Shown here piece after piece: positions 37,740 through 48,759 of a stretch of DNA of 63,540 nucleotides. A program made the position numbers and the translations under genes. The stretch covers positions 1-63,540 of the forward strand of contig NZ_JAHVHV010000008.1 in the NCBI RefSeq assembly GCF_019802085.1, given 5' to 3'. Source of the DNA: Ferrimonas balearica. GTDB lineage: Bacteria > Pseudomonadota > Gammaproteobacteria > Enterobacterales > Shewanellaceae. Each line of letters starts with the position of its first letter. The stretch's first letter is position 1. The notes below the pieces were generated by a model that saw only the letters and a program-made list of their open reading frames with translations, had not been told where the DNA came from and did not search any database.

Positions 37740-39986
37740 ATGAAACGCGATATCAGTTCTCGTAGGGATGAGGTTTTGGCCATGGAGTGGGTCGGGTTGG
37801 GTGGCAGGCTGGCGGTGCTGGCCCGCTACAAATGGTGGATTGCGCTCTTCACCTTGGCAGTGACCCTTGCTGGTGCGGCCGTGGTGCTGCAACTGCCCCA
37901 CATCTACAGCTCCACTGCCACTCTGCTGCTGGAAAACTCTCCCTCAAAGGTGGTGTCCATCGAAGGGGTCTACGGCGTGGACTCCAGCCGGGATGAGTAT
38001 TTCCAAACCCAGTACGAAATCATCCAGTCTCGCAAGATCGCCGATGTGGTGATCAACCAGCTGAACCTGGCAGAACGGGCAGAGTTCCAACCGGAAGAAG
38101 GCATGGACTTCGGCTTGTCCATGGTGAAGGACTGGGCAGAGGCCAAAGTGGACGCCTTATTGGGGGGTGAGGAGGGGCCTCCACTCAGCGAGGAAGCCGT
38201 GGCATACCGCCGCCATCAGCGACTACTGGGCGAGTACTACGACCGTCTGACCCTCAAACCGGTGCGCAACACCCAGCTGGTGAGCATCCAGTTTGAGGCG
38301 GAGGATCCGGCGCTGGCGGCCGAGGTGGCCAATGCCATCGGTCAGGCGTACATCGAGTCCTACATGGAAGACAAGCTGGTCGCCACTCAGGAGGCGACGG
38401 GCTGGATGCGAGAGCGTTTGGAGCGGCTCAAGGCGAATTTGCGGGCCTCCGAGGAGGCGCTGCAGCAGTTCAGGGACCAAGCCGGCCTGGTGGATGTGGA
38501 GGGACTGCTTACTCTGGAAGGCCAGGAACTGGAGACCATCGCCGGTCGCTTGTCGGAAGCGAAGAGTCGCCGAACCATGGCCGAGTCGGTGGCGCGAAAC
38601 GTGGCGTCTTCCGGGGGAAATGACATGGAGGCCTTGGCGTCATTGCCTGAGATCAATCGTCACCCCACTGTCGAGCGCCTGCGGAACGCTGAGGCACAGG
38701 CCGAGCAGAAAGTCGCTCAGCTCTCTCAGCGATACGGCCCCAAGCACAAGACCATGATCGCCGCCCAGGCGGAGCTGCGGGAGGTGCGAGCTGCGCTGCG
38801 CCGTCAGATCCGACAGTTGGTCAGCGGCATTCAGCAGGAGTATCAAACTGCGCGAGCCCAGGAAGCCACCCTGTCGGCCGAGCTGGTGGCGGCGCGGCAG
38901 AACTACCAGGGGCTGAGCAAGAACGAGAGCCGATATCGAGAGTTGCAACGGGAGGTGGAAACCAACCGCCAACTCTATGACACCTTCCTGACCCGGATTA
39001 AAGAGACCGGCGTGGCCGGCGATTTCAATGAAGCGATCGCGCGATTTACCGATCGGGCACTGCCGGCACTCAAACCCAGCAAACCTCAGAAAGGGCCCCT
39101 GCTTGGCATGATCATGCTGGCGGCTCTGGCGGTGTCGTCGATATTGGCGCTGCTGCACGCGCGCTTCGTCGATGTGATCAGCCGTGCAAATGAAGTGGAA
39201 ACCGAGTTGGCTGCCAAGCTGCTTGGGATCATTCCCGAGGTGAAGGCCATTGGCGGCTCTGCCCTGGCCAAGAGCTACTTCAATCGAAGTCGGCCGGAGT
39301 TTGGTGAAGCGTGGCGCAGCGTGCGGACTGCATTTACGCTCCAGCATCTCAATACCAGCGGGATCTCCCTGGCCATCAGTTCTGCGGCTCCGGGGGAGGG
39401 CAAGACCACCTCGGCCATCAGCCTGGCGCTGTCGCTGCAGCAGGTGAAAAAGGTGCTGCTGGTGGATTGCGACTTGCGTAAACCCTCGGTCGGCAAAGCC
39501 TTTGAGCTGCCCTCCTACCAGCCAGGGCTGACCAACACCCTGAGCGGCACTCACTCTCTGGAGGAGTGCATCTATAAGGATGAGGAAACGGGTCTGCACA
39601 TTCTGTCGGCGGGTACGGTACTGTCCCACCCGCTGGAAGCCCTCTCTGGCGACAGCTTCCGCCGAGTGTTGCAGTTGGCCAAGTCCGAGTACGACATGGT
39701 GCTGTTGGACACGCCGCCCATCCACTCGGTATCCGATGCCCTGGTGGTGGCTCGGATGGCGGGCTCCATGCTGTTTGTGGTACGCGCGGACCATACTCGC
39801 GCCCGCCTGGCGAAAAGTGCCATCGACCGAGTCTTGGAGAACAAGATCCTGTTGGAGGGCGTGGTGCTCAACCGAGCTGGCAAGGGGGCCATGCAGGCCC
39901 AATATGGCAGCGGTTACGACAACTACTATGGCCACGGTTACGAAGAGAAGCCGGCCAGCTTGTCACCCAGGGAGAGCGCAGCCTGA
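37740..39986 (+). CDS. wzc: Wzc-like polysaccharide co-polymerase / bacterial tyrosine kinase
   Basis: This 748-residue inner-membrane protein controls polymer length and export. The N-terminal Wzz domain is bounded by membrane helices near 35-55 and 460-480, with a long periplasmic coiled-coil segment (about 210-400). The cytoplasmic BY-kinase domain has Walker A APGEGKTT with Lys555, Walker A' VLLVDCDLRKPS (Asp576, Asp578) and Walker B VLLDTPP (Asp657). A C-terminal tyrosine cluster (722, 726, 729, 730, 734) is the expected autophosphorylation site. No Wzb-type phosphatase gene lies nearby. A strong terminator follows, ending the EPS locus. Confidence 0.93.
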   Translation: MKRDISSRRDEVLAMEWVGLGGRLAVLARYKWWIALFTLAVTLAGAAVVLQLPHIYSSTATLLLENSPSKVVSIEGVYGVDSSRDEYFQTQYEIIQSRKIADVVINQLNLAERAEFQPEEGMDFGLSMVKDWAEAKVDALLGGEEGPPLSEEAVAYRRHQRLLGEYYDRLTLKPVRNTQLVSIQFEAEDPALAAEVANAIGQAYIESYMEDKLVATQEATGWMRERLERLKANLRASEEALQQFRDQAGLVDVEGLLTLEGQELETIAGRLSEAKSRRTMAESVARNVASSGGNDMEALASLPEINRHPTVERLRNAEAQAEQKVAQLSQRYGPKHKTMIAAQAELREVRAALRRQIRQLVSGIQQEYQTARAQEATLSAELVAARQNYQGLSKNESRYRELQREVETNRQLYDTFLTRIKETGVAGDFNEAIARFTDRALPALKPSKPQKGPLLGMIMLAALAVSSILALLHARFVDVISRANEVETELAAKLLGIIPEVKAIGGSALAKSYFNRSRPEFGEAWRSVRTAFTLQHLNTSGISLAISSAAPGEGKTTSAISLALSLQQVKKVLLVDCDLRKPSVGKAFELPSYQPGLTNTLSGTHSLEECIYKDEETGLHILSAGTVLSHPLEALSGDSFRRVLQLAKSEYDMVLLDTPPIHSVSDALVVARMAGSMLFVVRADHTRARLAKSAIDRVLENKILLEGVVLNRAGKGAMQAQYGSGYDNYYGHGYEEKPASLSPRESAA

Positions 39987-39994
39987 CTCGAAAG

Positions 39995-40025
39995 GCGCCG
40001 TGGCCACACCACGGCGCTTTTTTTC
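39995..40025 (+). terminator. intrinsic terminator closing the EPS locus
   Basis: A perfect 9-bp stem (39995-40003 with 40009-40017) is followed by seven T residues, 8 bp after the kinase stop. Confidence 0.94.
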
Positions 40026-40035
40026 TGCTTTGCCC

Positions 40036-40063
40036 TTGCGTTTGGACCAGGTCTGCGTATAAT
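40036..40063 (+). promoter_or_regulatory. S10 operon promoter
   Basis: TTGCGT (40036-40041) and a perfect TATAAT (40058-40063) are spaced 16 bp, followed by TCGTCCGGC. The hexamers and discriminator resemble the other translation promoters in the window. Confidence 0.75.
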
Positions 40064-40551
<488 letters not shown>

Positions 40552-40585
40552 GGCTGAGATCCTAAGCGGAAAGAGGTTTAGAAGA

Positions 40586-41224
40586 ATGGCTATCGGTCTT
40601 GTAGGTCGCAAAGTAGGTATGACTCGCATCTTCACTCCTGAAGGCGTGTCTATCCCTGTGACCGTAATCGAAGTAGAACCGAACCGTGTAACCCAGGTTA
40701 AGACGCTGGAAACTGACGGCTACCGTGCCCTGCAGGTAACTGCTGGCACCAAAAAAGCCAACCGCGTCACCAAGCCTGAAGCTGGTCACTTTGCCAAAGC
40801 CGGTGTTGAAGCCGGTCGTGGCACTTGGGAGCTTCGCCTGGGTGAGGGTGAAGGCGAAGGCATCGAGCTGGGTGCTGAGCTGAAAGTCGACATCTTCACT
40901 GATGTCGCAAAAGTAGACGTTACCGGTCAATCCAAGGGTAAAGGCTTCCAGGGTGCTGTAAAGCGCTGGAACTTCCGTACCCAGGACATGACTCACGGTA
41001 ACTCCTTGAGCCACCGTGCTCCGGGTTCCATTGGTCAAAACCAATCCCCGGGTAAGGTATTCAAGGGCAAGAAAATGGCTGGCCACATGGGTGATGAGCG
41101 TGTAACCACTCAGAACCTGGATGTGGTACGTATTGACGCTGAGCGCAACCTGCTGCTGGTCAAGGGTGCTATCCCTGGTGCCAACGGCGGTGACGTGATC
41201 GTTAAGCCTGCCGTTAAAGCGTAA
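40586..41224 (+). CDS. rplC: 50S ribosomal protein L3
   Basis: L3 is an early assembly protein near the peptidyl-transferase centre. The product has 212 residues (E. coli 209). The N-terminus [16 protein letters not shown] and the central [16 protein letters not shown] segment are typical. It lies 34 bp after rpsJ and 17 bp before rplD. Confidence 0.97.
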   Translation: MAIGLVGRKVGMTRIFTPEGVSIPVTVIEVEPNRVTQVKTLETDGYRALQVTAGTKKANRVTKPEAGHFAKAGVEAGRGTWELRLGEGEGEGIELGAELKVDIFTDVAKVDVTGQSKGKGFQGAVKRWNFRTQDMTHGNSLSHRAPGSIGQNQSPGKVFKGKKMAGHMGDERVTTQNLDVVRIDAERNLLLVKGAIPGANGGDVIVKPAVKA

Positions 41225-41241
41225 CGTCTGAGGAGATAGTA

Positions 41242-41847
41242 ATGGAATTGGTAATGAAAGACGCGCAGAGCGCTCTTGAAGTTTCCGAAACTACCTTCGG
41301 TCGTGAATTCAACGAGGCTCTGGTACACCAGGTGGTAGTGGCTTTTGCCGCTAACGCTCGTCAGGGTACCCGTGCTCAGAAGACCCGCGCTGAAGTGGCT
41401 GGCACCGGCAAAAAGCCGTGGCGTCAGAAAGGTACTGGCCGTGCTCGTGCCGGTACTGTTAAGAGCCCGATCTGGCGTTCTGGTGGCGTAACCTTCGCTG
41501 CCAAGCCTCAGGATCACGGCCAGAAAGTGAACAAGAAGATGTACCGCGCCGCTCTGCGCAGCATTCTGTCTGAGCTGGTACGTCAAGACCGTCTGATCGT
41601 TGTTGAGAAGTTCGCTGTTGAAGCTCCGAAAACCAAAGAACTGGTTTCCAAGCTGAAAGAGCTGGAGCTGAACGACGTACTGATCGTGACCGGCGAAGTG
41701 GACGAGAACCTGTTCCTGGCTTCTCGCAACCTGTACAAGGTTGACGTTCGCGACGTGGACGGCATCGATCCGGTCAGCCTGATCGCCTTTGACAAGGTTC
41801 TGATGACTGCTGATGCAGTTAAGCAGATTGAGGAGAAGCTGGCATGA
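41242..41847 (+). CDS. rplD: 50S ribosomal protein L4
   Basis: L4 lines the exit tunnel and in E. coli is the autogenous regulator of the S10 operon. The 201 residues equal the E. coli length. The tunnel loop [18 protein letters not shown] is conserved. The stop overlaps the rplW start as ATGA. Confidence 0.97.
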   Translation: MELVMKDAQSALEVSETTFGREFNEALVHQVVVAFAANARQGTRAQKTRAEVAGTGKKPWRQKGTGRARAGTVKSPIWRSGGVTFAAKPQDHGQKVNKKMYRAALRSILSELVRQDRLIVVEKFAVEAPKTKELVSKLKELELNDVLIVTGEVDENLFLASRNLYKVDVRDVDGIDPVSLIAFDKVLMTADAVKQIEEKLA

Positions 41848-42146
41848 TCCGTGAAGAACGTTTGCTGAAAGTGCTGCTGGCTCCGCACATCTCTGAAAAG
41901 AGCACCATGGCTGCCGAACTGAACAACACCATCGTGTTCAAGGTTGCCACGGACGCTACCAAGGCAGAGATCAAGGCTGCGGTTGAGAAGCTGTTCGAAG
42001 TGCAGGTCACTGGCGTTCGCACCAGCGTGGTTAAGGGTAAGGTCAAGCGTCACGGCGCTCGTTTCGGTCGTCGTAGCGACTGGAAAAAAGCCTACGTCAC
42101 CCTGGCCGAAGGCGCTGACATCGACTTTGTCGGCGGCGCTGAGTAA
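41844..42146 (+). CDS. rplW: 50S ribosomal protein L23
   Basis: L23 sits at the tunnel exit and docks trigger factor and SRP. The product has 100 residues (E. coli 100), beginning [20 protein letters not shown]. It overlaps rplD by 4 bp and is therefore probably translationally coupled. Confidence 0.97.
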   Translation: MIREERLLKVLLAPHISEKSTMAAELNNTIVFKVATDATKAEIKAAVEKLFEVQVTGVRTSVVKGKVKRHGARFGRRSDWKKAYVTLAEGADIDFVGGAE

Positions 42147-42164
42147 GCAGTAGGAGTTTAGATA

Positions 42165-42989
42165 ATGGCTATTGTTAAGTGTAAGCCTACCTCTGCGGGT
42201 CGTCGCCACGTCGTTAAGGTCGTGAACAACGAGCTGCACAAGGGTAAGCCTCACGCTGCTCTGTTGGACAAGAAGTCCAAGTCTGGTGGTCGTAACAACG
42301 CCGGCCGCATCACCACTCGCCACATCGGCGGTGGTCACAAGCAGCACTACCGTATCATCGACTTCAAGCGCAACAAAGATGGCGTTCCGGCCAAGGTTGA
42401 GCGTCTGGAGTACGATCCGAACCGCAGCGCCAACATCGCTCTGGTTCTGTACGCTGACGGTGAGCGTCGCTACATCCTGGCCCCCAAAGGCCTGCAAGCT
42501 GGCGATTCCATCGTTTCCGGCCAGGAAGCTGACATCAAGGTGGGCAACGCCCTGCCGATGCGCAACATCCCGGTTGGTTCTACCGTACACAACATCGAGC
42601 TTAAGCCCGGTAAAGGCGGTCAGATTGCCCGCTCCGCTGGTGCCTATGCCCAGATCGTTGCCCGTGATGGTGCTTACGTAACCCTGCGTCTGCGTTCCGG
42701 CGAGATGCGCAAGGTGCTGGCCGAAGGCCGTGCCACCCTGGGTGAAGTAGGTAACTCCGAGCACATGCTGCGTCAGCTGGGTAAAGCTGGTGCCAAGCGC
42801 TGGCGTGGTGTTCGTCCGACCGTTCGTGGTGTTGCCATGAACCCGGTAGATCACCCGCACGGTGGTGGTGAGGGTCGTACCTCTGGTGGTCGTCACCCGG
42901 TTTCTCCGTGGGGCGTTCCGACCAAAGGTAAGAAGACCCGCAGCAATAAGCGTACCGATAAGTTCATCGTACGTCGTCGTACCAAGTAA
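42165..42989 (+). CDS. rplB: 50S ribosomal protein L2
   Basis: L2 is required for subunit association and peptidyl-transferase assembly. The product has 274 residues with the conserved C-terminal [18 protein letters not shown], including the His essential in E. coli. It is 18 bp after rplW. Confidence 0.98.
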   Translation: MAIVKCKPTSAGRRHVVKVVNNELHKGKPHAALLDKKSKSGGRNNAGRITTRHIGGGHKQHYRIIDFKRNKDGVPAKVERLEYDPNRSANIALVLYADGERRYILAPKGLQAGDSIVSGQEADIKVGNALPMRNIPVGSTVHNIELKPGKGGQIARSAGAYAQIVARDGAYVTLRLRSGEMRKVLAEGRATLGEVGNSEHMLRQLGKAGAKRWRGVRPTVRGVAMNPVDHPHGGGEGRTSGGRHPVSPWGVPTKGKKTRSNKRTDKFIVRRRTK

Positions 42990-43283
<294 letters not shown>

Positions 43284-43296
43284 GGGGTAGAAGAAG

Positions 43297-43629
43297 ATGG
43301 AAGTTTTAGCTAAACACCGTTTTGCTCGTACCTCTCCGCAAAAGGCTCGCCTGGTTGCCGATCAGATCCGTGGTCTGCCGGTTGACCGTGCCCTGGACAT
43401 CCTGGCTTTCAGCCCCAAGAAGGCTGCCAGCCTGGTTAAAAAGGTACTGGAATCTGCCATTGCTAACGCAGAGCACAACGAAGGTCTGGATATCGACGAT
43501 CTGAAAGTCGCCAAAATCTTCGTTGACGAAGGTCCGACCATGAAGCGCATCATGCCGCGTGCTAAAGGCCGTGCCGATCGCATCCTGAAACGTTCCAGCC
43601 ACATCACTGTGGTTGTGGCCGATAAGTAA
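43297..43629 (+). CDS. rplV: 50S ribosomal protein L22
   Basis: L22 extends a beta-hairpin into the exit tunnel near the macrolide-binding region. The product has 110 residues, with the conserved [18 protein letters not shown] hairpin intact, so no hairpin deletion of the macrolide-resistance type is seen. Confidence 0.97.
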   Translation: MEVLAKHRFARTSPQKARLVADQIRGLPVDRALDILAFSPKKAASLVKKVLESAIANAEHNEGLDIDDLKVAKIFVDEGPTMKRIMPRAKGRADRILKRSSHITVVVADK

Positions 43630-43640
43630 GGGGAGCCGCA

Positions 43641-44330
43641 ATGGGACAGAAAGTACATCCTAATGGTATCCGCCTTGGTATCACCAAGCCCTGGTCTTCG
43701 ACCTGGTACGCGGAGAAGAAAGACTACGCTGACAACCTGTTCAGCGACCACGAAGTGCGTGAGTTCCTGAAAAAGGAACTGAAGAACGCTTCCGTTTCCC
43801 GCATCACCATTGAGCGTCCGGCCAAGAGTGTTCGTGTGACCATTCACACTGCTCGCCCTGGCGTTGTCATTGGTAAGAAAGGGGAAGATGTTGAGAAGCT
43901 GCGTCTGAAAGTCGCCAAGCTGGCCGGCGTTCCTGCGCAGATCAACATCAGTGAAGTACGCAAGCCGGAACTGGATGCTCAACTGGTAGGTGACTCCGTT
44001 GCCTCTCAGCTGGAGCGTCGTGTGATGTTCCGTCGCGCTATGAAGCGCGCGGTTCAGAACGCCATGCGTTTGGGTGCCAAGGGCATCAAGATCGAAGTTT
44101 CTGGTCGTCTGGGTGGTGCCGAGATCGCACGTACCGAATGGTACCGTGAAGGTCGTGTGCCGCTGCACACTCTGCGCGCTGACATCGACTACGCCACTTC
44201 CTCCGCTCACACCACCTACGGTGTTATCGGCATCAAAGTCTGGATCTTCAAAGGCGAAGTTCTGGGCGGTCTGCCGGTAGTTGCGGAAGAGCCGAAGGCG
44301 CAGCCGAAGCGCAAAGGTCGTGGTAAGTAA
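43641..44330 (+). CDS. rpsC: 30S ribosomal protein S3
   Basis: S3 contributes to the mRNA entry helicase. The product has 229 residues (E. coli 233), with the KH-domain [15 protein letters not shown] and a basic C-terminal tail. It is 11 bp after rplV and 11 bp before rplP. Confidence 0.97.
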   Translation: MGQKVHPNGIRLGITKPWSSTWYAEKKDYADNLFSDHEVREFLKKELKNASVSRITIERPAKSVRVTIHTARPGVVIGKKGEDVEKLRLKVAKLAGVPAQINISEVRKPELDAQLVGDSVASQLERRVMFRRAMKRAVQNAMRLGAKGIKIEVSGRLGGAEIARTEWYREGRVPLHTLRADIDYATSSAHTTYGVIGIKVWIFKGEVLGGLPVVAEEPKAQPKRKGRGK

Positions 44331-44341
44331 GGGGAACCGAG

Positions 44342-44755
44342 ATGCTGCAACCTAAACGTATGAAGTTCCGTAAGATGCACAAGGGTCGTAACCGCGGTGT
44401 AGCCACCAGCGGTGACAAGGTATCCTTTGGCACTTTCGGCCTGAAAGCGACCACCCGTGGCCGTCTGACCGCTCGTCAAATCGAAGCGGCCCGTCGTGCC
44501 ATGACCCGTCACATCAAGCGTCAGGGCAAGATCTGGATCCGTGTATTCCCGGACAAGCCGATCACCAACAAGCCGCTTGAAGTGCGTATGGGTAAAGGTA
44601 AAGGTAACGTCGAGTACTGGGTAGCTCAGATCCAGCCGGGTCGCGTCCTGTACGAAATGGAAGGTGTTCCGGAAGAGCTGGCTCGCGAAGCCTTCTCCCT
44701 GGCTGCCGCCAAGCTGTCCGTACAGACCACCTTTGTAACTCGTAAGGTGATGTGA
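44342..44755 (+). CDS. rplP: 50S ribosomal protein L16
   Basis: L16 contacts A-site tRNA and is added late in 50S assembly. The product has 137 residues (E. coli 136), beginning [19 protein letters not shown]. Its stop overlaps the rpmC start (TGATG). Confidence 0.97.
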   Translation: MLQPKRMKFRKMHKGRNRGVATSGDKVSFGTFGLKATTRGRLTARQIEAARRAMTRHIKRQGKIWIRVFPDKPITNKPLEVRMGKGKGNVEYWVAQIQPGRVLYEMEGVPEELAREAFSLAAAKLSVQTTFVTRKVM

Positions 44756-44946
44756 TGAAAGCACAAGATCTGCGTGAAAAGAGCGTTGAAGAACTGAACG
44801 CCGAGCTGCTGAACCTGCTCCGTGAACAGTTCAACCTGCGTATGCAGAACGCGACCGGTCAGCTGAAAGCGACTCACGAAATGAAGAAGGTACGCCGCAA
44901 CATTGCGCGCGTTAAGACCATTCTGACTGAGAAGGCAGGTGCGTAA
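44755..44946 (+). CDS. rpmC: 50S ribosomal protein L29
   Basis: L29 is a small helical protein at the tunnel exit beside L23. The 63 residues equal E. coli L29. The ATG at 44755 overlaps the rplP stop; a GTG one codon earlier is less likely. The product starts [18 protein letters not shown], and its stop overlaps rpsQ (TAATG). Confidence 0.96.
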   Translation: MKAQDLREKSVEELNAELLNLLREQFNLRMQNATGQLKATHEMKKVRRNIARVKTILTEKAGA

Positions 44947-45194
44947 TGTCTGACAAAATCCGTACTCTGCAGGGTCGTGTGATCAGTGACAAGATGGACA
45001 AGTCCATCACCGTAGCCATCGAGCGCAAAGTTAAGCACCCGATCTACGGCAAGTTCATGAAGCGCACTACCAAGCTGCACGTTCATGACGAAACCAACCA
45101 GTGCGGTATCGGCGACCTCGTGGAAATCCGCGAGTGCCGCCCGCTGTCCAAGACTAAGTCCTGGACTCTGGTGAGTGTTGTAGAAAAGGCCTAA
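44946..45194 (+). CDS. rpsQ: 30S ribosomal protein S17
   Basis: S17 is an early 30S assembly protein with an OB fold. The product has 82 residues (E. coli 84), beginning [20 protein letters not shown]. It is the last gene of the S10 operon, followed by a strong terminator. Confidence 0.97.
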   Translation: MSDKIRTLQGRVISDKMDKSITVAIERKVKHPIYGKFMKRTTKLHVHDETNQCGIGDLVEIRECRPLSKTKSWTLVSVVEKA

Positions 45195-45224
45195 GTTTTA
45201 GGCCCTTACAGCAACACAAAACGA

Positions 45225-45255
45225 CCGGCCCGGGTTCTCCCGGGCCGGTTAATTT
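45225..45255 (+). terminator. intrinsic terminator between S10 and spc operons
   Basis: CCGGCCCGGG (45225-45234) and CCCGGGCCGG (45239-45248) form a very stable 10-bp stem around TTCT, followed by TTAATTTTT. It marks the boundary of the S10 operon. Confidence 0.9.
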
Positions 45256-45281
45256 TTATCTACCCTTTCTCTTGCGGTTGG

Positions 45282-45290
45282 TGTTATAAT
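45282..45290 (+). promoter_or_regulatory. extended -10 promoter of the spc operon (rplN)
   Basis: TGT directly precedes a perfect TATAAT (45285-45290), followed by TTCGCGCC. No standard -35 is present at 16-18 bp. A TTGCGG lies too close, so the extended -10 probably compensates. Confidence 0.6.
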
Positions 45291-45357
45291 TTCGCGCCTT
45301 TTCATGGCAGCCAACAGCCCGAAAAGGGTAATTGAAGTAAATTAGCGGAGCACTGAA

Positions 45358-45726
45358 ATGATCCAAATGCAATCTGTGCTGGATGTTGCCGATAACTCCG
45401 GCGCACGCAGCGTGCAGTGTATTAAGGTCTTGGGTGGCTCTCACCGTCGTTACGCCGGCATCGGCGACATCATCAAGGTTTCCGTGAAGGAATCCATCCC
45501 GCGCGGTAAGGCCAAGAAAGGTGATGTATTTAACGCGGTGGTAGTACGTACCAAGAAGGGCGTTCGTCGTCCCGACGGTTCTGTCATTCGCTTCGACCGT
45601 AACGCTGCTGTTTTGCTGAACGCAAACAACCAGCCGATCGGCACTCGTATCTTTGGCCCTGTGACTCGTGAACTGCGTAATGAGCAGTTCATGAAGATTG
45701 TGTCCCTGGCGCCGGAAGTACTGTAA
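45358..45726 (+). CDS. rplN: 50S ribosomal protein L14
   Basis: L14 lies at the subunit interface. The product has 122 residues (E. coli 123), beginning [17 protein letters not shown]. It is the first gene of the spc operon, 67 bp downstream of the extended -10. Confidence 0.97.
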   Translation: MIQMQSVLDVADNSGARSVQCIKVLGGSHRRYAGIGDIIKVSVKESIPRGKAKKGDVFNAVVVRTKKGVRRPDGSVIRFDRNAAVLLNANNQPIGTRIFGPVTRELRNEQFMKIVSLAPEVL

Positions 45727-45736
45727 GGAGCTAAAC

Positions 45737-46051
45737 ATGGCAGCAAAAATCCGTCGCAACGACGAAGTGATTGTACTGGCCGGTAAAGACAAGGGTAAGC
45801 GCGGTAAGGTTTCCCAAGTCCTGACCACCGGTAAGATCCTCGTCGATGGCGTCAACCTGGTGAAGAAGCACCAGAAGCCGAACCCCCAACTGGGTGTTCA
45901 AGGTGGCATCGTAGAGAAGGAAGCCCCCATCCACGCGTCCAACGTGGCTCTGTTCAACCCTGCCACTGGCAAGGCTGATCGTGTGGGTTTCCGATTTGAA
46001 GACGGCAAGAAAGTCCGTTTCTTCAAGTCCAACGACGAAATCGTTAAGTAA
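45737..46051 (+). CDS. rplX: 50S ribosomal protein L24
   Basis: L24 is an early 50S assembly initiator with a KOW motif ([18 protein letters not shown]). The 104 residues equal E. coli. I use the ATG giving MAAKIRRND, preceded by AAGGAG; the frame is open 13 codons further upstream, inside rplN. Confidence 0.97.
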   Translation: MAAKIRRNDEVIVLAGKDKGKRGKVSQVLTTGKILVDGVNLVKKHQKPNPQLGVQGGIVEKEAPIHASNVALFNPATGKADRVGFRFEDGKKVRFFKSNDEIVK

Positions 46052-46065
46052 TTTTGGAGTAAACG

Positions 46066-46605
46066 ATGGCGAAACTGCATGATTACTACAAAGAAGCTGT
46101 AGTAAAAGAGCTGATGCAGCAATTCGGCTACAAGAGCATCATGCAAGTCCCTCGGATTGAAAAGATCACCCTTAACATGGGTGTCGGTGAAGCCGTAGCG
46201 GACAAGAAGGTGCTGGAAAATGCCGTTGCTGACATGGCAGCGATTTCCGGTCAGAAGCCTCTGGTTACCAAAGCTCGCAAATCTGTTGCTGGCTTTAAGA
46301 TCCGTGACGGCTATCCGATTGGCTGTAAAGTGACCCTGCGCGGCGAGCGTATGTGGGAGTTCTTCGAGCGCCTGGTATCCATCGCGGTACCGCGTATCCG
46401 TGACTTCCGTGGCCTGAACCCGAAAGCGTTCGATGGTCGTGGTAACTACTCTATGGGCGTTCGTGAGCAAATCATCTTCCCGGAAATCGATTACGACAAA
46501 ATCGATAAGCTGCGCGGTATGGATATCACCATTACCACTTCCGCCGGCTCTGACGAGGAAGGGCGTGCTCTGCTGGCTGCCTTCAACTTCCCGTTCCGCA
46601 AGTAA
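46066..46605 (+). CDS. rplE: 50S ribosomal protein L5
   Basis: L5 binds 5S rRNA and contacts P-site tRNA. The 179 residues equal E. coli, with the [17 protein letters not shown] and [18 protein letters not shown] segments. In E. coli S8 represses the spc operon at the rplE start; a similar site may lie at the rplX-rplE junction. Confidence 0.97.
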   Translation: MAKLHDYYKEAVVKELMQQFGYKSIMQVPRIEKITLNMGVGEAVADKKVLENAVADMAAISGQKPLVTKARKSVAGFKIRDGYPIGCKVTLRGERMWEFFERLVSIAVPRIRDFRGLNPKAFDGRGNYSMGVREQIIFPEIDYDKIDKLRGMDITITTSAGSDEEGRALLAAFNFPFRK

Positions 46606-46616
46606 GGTGTAGGGTT

Positions 46617-46922
46617 ATGGCTAAACTTTCCATGAAAGCGCGTGAAGCAAAGCGCGCTAAGCTGGTAGCTCAGTACGCCGAAAAGCGTGCTGCGCTGAAA
46701 GCGATCATCAAGGACGTCAACGCTTCTGAAGAGGAGCGCTGGGCCGCTGTCCTGAAACTGCAACAACTCCCGCGTGACTCCAGTGCGTCCCGTCAGCGTA
46801 ACCGCTGTAACGTCACTGGCCGTCCCCATGGCTACCTGCGTAAGTTCGGCCTGAGCCGAATCAAGCTGCGTGAAGCCGCCATGCGTGGTGAAGTTCCTGG
46901 CCTCAAAAAGGCCTCTTGGTAA
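46617..46922 (+). CDS. rpsN: 30S ribosomal protein S14
   Basis: S14 is a 30S head protein. The 101 residues are the long, zinc-free form: the CxxC pairs of the short form are absent. The conserved [20 protein letters not shown] is present. It is 11 bp after rplE. Confidence 0.97.
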   Translation: MAKLSMKAREAKRAKLVAQYAEKRAALKAIIKDVNASEEERWAAVLKLQQLPRDSSASRQRNRCNVTGRPHGYLRKFGLSRIKLREAAMRGEVPGLKKASW

Positions 46923-46939
46923 TTCGGGAGTAAGCGAAT

Positions 46940-47332
46940 ATGAGCATGCAAGATCCGATCGCGGATATGCTGACGCGCATCCGCAACGGCCAGGCTGCCA
47001 ACAAAGTTGCAGTGACCATGCCGTCCTCAAAGCTGAAACTGGCTATTGCTAACGTTCTGAAATCTGAAGGTTACGTAGCTGATTTCGCCGTCTCCGGTGA
47101 CGTTAAACCGACTCTGGAAGTGACTCTGAAGTACTTCCAAGGTAAGCCGGTGGTAGAATCCATCGAGCGTGCCAGCCGCCCCGGCCTGCGCATCTACAAA
47201 AAGAAAGATGAGCTGCCGAAAGTAATGGGTGGTCTGGGTATCGCTATCGTGTCCACCTCTAAAGGTGTGATGACCGACCGTGCAGCCCGTAATCTGGGTC
47301 TGGGCGGTGAGATCATCTGCTACGTAGCGTAA
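46940..47332 (+). CDS. rpsH: 30S ribosomal protein S8
   Basis: S8 binds the central 16S domain and is the spc operon repressor in E. coli. The 130 residues equal E. coli, beginning [18 protein letters not shown]. It is 12 bp ahead of rplF. Confidence 0.97.
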   Translation: MSMQDPIADMLTRIRNGQAANKVAVTMPSSKLKLAIANVLKSEGYVADFAVSGDVKPTLEVTLKYFQGKPVVESIERASRPGLRIYKKKDELPKVMGGLGIAIVSTSKGVMTDRAARNLGLGGEIICYVA

Positions 47333-47344
47333 GGAGGTAGCAAT

Positions 47345-47878
47345 ATGTCTCGTGTAGCTAAGGCACCCGTTGCTATCCCTGCTGGCGTAGAGGTATCTCT
47401 GAACGGCCAGGAAGTCACCGTTAAAGGTGGTAAGGGCACCCTGACTCGCGTCCTGAACGACGCCGTAGTTGTTGCCAAAGAAGAGAACCAGGTGACCTTT
47501 GGTCCCCGCGAAGGCGCTGCCAACGCTTGGGCCCAAGCCGGCACCGCTCGTGCTCTGGTTAACAACATGGTGGTCGGTGTCACCGAAGGCTTCACTAAGA
47601 AGCTGCAGCTGAACGGTGTTGGTTACCGTGCAGCGGTGAAAGGTAACGCAGTCAACCTGACTCTCGGTTTTTCCCACCCGGTTGAATACGTTCTGCCGGA
47701 AGGTGTGAAGGCCGAATGCCCGAGCCAAACTGAAATCGTCCTCACTGGCGCAGACAAGCAGTCTGTTGGTCAGGCGGCCGCGAACATCCGCGCTTACCGT
47801 GCTCCCGAGCCCTACAAGGGTAAAGGTGTGCGTTACGCTGATGAGAACGTGCGTCGTAAAGAGGCCAAGAAGAAGTAA
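47345..47878 (+). CDS. rplF: 50S ribosomal protein L6
   Basis: L6 lies near the sarcin-ricin loop. The 177 residues equal E. coli, with [17 protein letters not shown] and the C-terminal [14 protein letters not shown]. An AAGGAGG ribosome site precedes the ATG. Confidence 0.97.
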   Translation: MSRVAKAPVAIPAGVEVSLNGQEVTVKGGKGTLTRVLNDAVVVAKEENQVTFGPREGAANAWAQAGTARALVNNMVVGVTEGFTKKLQLNGVGYRAAVKGNAVNLTLGFSHPVEYVLPEGVKAECPSQTEIVLTGADKQSVGQAAANIRAYRAPEPYKGKGVRYADENVRRKEAKKK

Positions 47879-47887
47879 GGTAACACG

Positions 47888-48238
47888 ATGGACAAGAAAG
47901 CAGCTCGTCTGCGTCGCGCTACCCGCGTGCGCAAACAAATTCAGGAAATGGGCGCGACTCGTCTGGTCGTGCACCGTACTCCTCGTCACATCTACGCCCA
48001 GGTTATCACTGCAGACGCAAATGTAGTGGTTGCCGCTTCCACTGTAGAGAAGGCGATCAAAGAGCAACTGAAAGGCACCGGCAACACCGACGCTGCCAAG
48101 GCAGTTGGTAAAGCTGTAGCTGAACGCGCTCTGGAAAAAGGCATCAAAGCCGTTTCCTTCGATCGCAGCGGCTTCCAGTATCACGGTCGCGTAGCCGCTC
48201 TGGCTGACGCTGCTCGTGAAGCTGGCCTCCAGTTCTAA
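47888..48238 (+). CDS. rplR: 50S ribosomal protein L18
   Basis: L18 carries 5S rRNA into the 50S subunit together with L5. The product has 116 residues (E. coli 117), beginning [17 protein letters not shown] and ending [11 protein letters not shown]. Confidence 0.97.
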   Translation: MDKKAARLRRATRVRKQIQEMGATRLVVHRTPRHIYAQVITADANVVVAASTVEKAIKEQLKGTGNTDAAKAVGKAVAERALEKGIKAVSFDRSGFQYHGRVAALADAAREAGLQF

Positions 48239-48252
48239 GTTGGGAGTGGATC

Positions 48253-48753
48253 ATGGCGAATATTGAAAATCAAGCCGGTGACCTGCAAGAGAAGCTGATT
48301 GCAGTTAACCGCGTTTCCAAGGTGGTTAAAGGTGGTCGCATCTTTAGCTTCACCGCTCTGACTGTTGTTGGTGACGGTAACGGCCGCGTTGGCTTTGGCT
48401 ACGGCAAAGCCCGCGAAGTACCCGCCGCCATCCAGAAAGCGATGGAGAAAGCCCGTCGCAACATGTACACCGTGTCCCTGAACAACGGTACCCTGCACCA
48501 CCCGGTGAAGGGCCGTCACTCCGGTTCCAAGGTTTACATGCAGCCCGCCTCCGAAGGTACCGGTATTATTGCCGGTGGTGCGATGCGTGCGGTTCTGGAA
48601 GTTGCTGGCGTACACAACGTACTGGCCAAAGCTTACGGTTCCACCAACCCGATCAACATCGTGCGCTCCACCGTTGACGCGCTGGTGCACATGAAGTCTC
48701 CCGAGCAGATCGCCGCCAAGCGTGGCCTGTCTGCCGACGAGATCCGGGGGTAA
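48253..48753 (+). CDS. rpsE: 30S ribosomal protein S5
   Basis: S5 works with S4 at the mRNA entry and in decoding accuracy. The product has 166 residues (E. coli 167). The N-terminal [18 protein letters not shown] region, where spectinomycin-resistance changes occur, looks wild type. Confidence 0.97.
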   Translation: MANIENQAGDLQEKLIAVNRVSKVVKGGRIFSFTALTVVGDGNGRVGFGYGKAREVPAAIQKAMEKARRNMYTVSLNNGTLHHPVKGRHSGSKVYMQPASEGTGIIAGGAMRAVLEVAGVHNVLAKAYGSTNPINIVRSTVDALVHMKSPEQIAAKRGLSADEIRG

Positions 48754-48759
48754 TCTGAC

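Noticed and set aside
22101..40025. Insertion sequences or integrase genes at the edges of the EPS locus
   Set aside because: No transposase, integrase, inverted terminal repeats or tRNA fragment could be found at either boundary.
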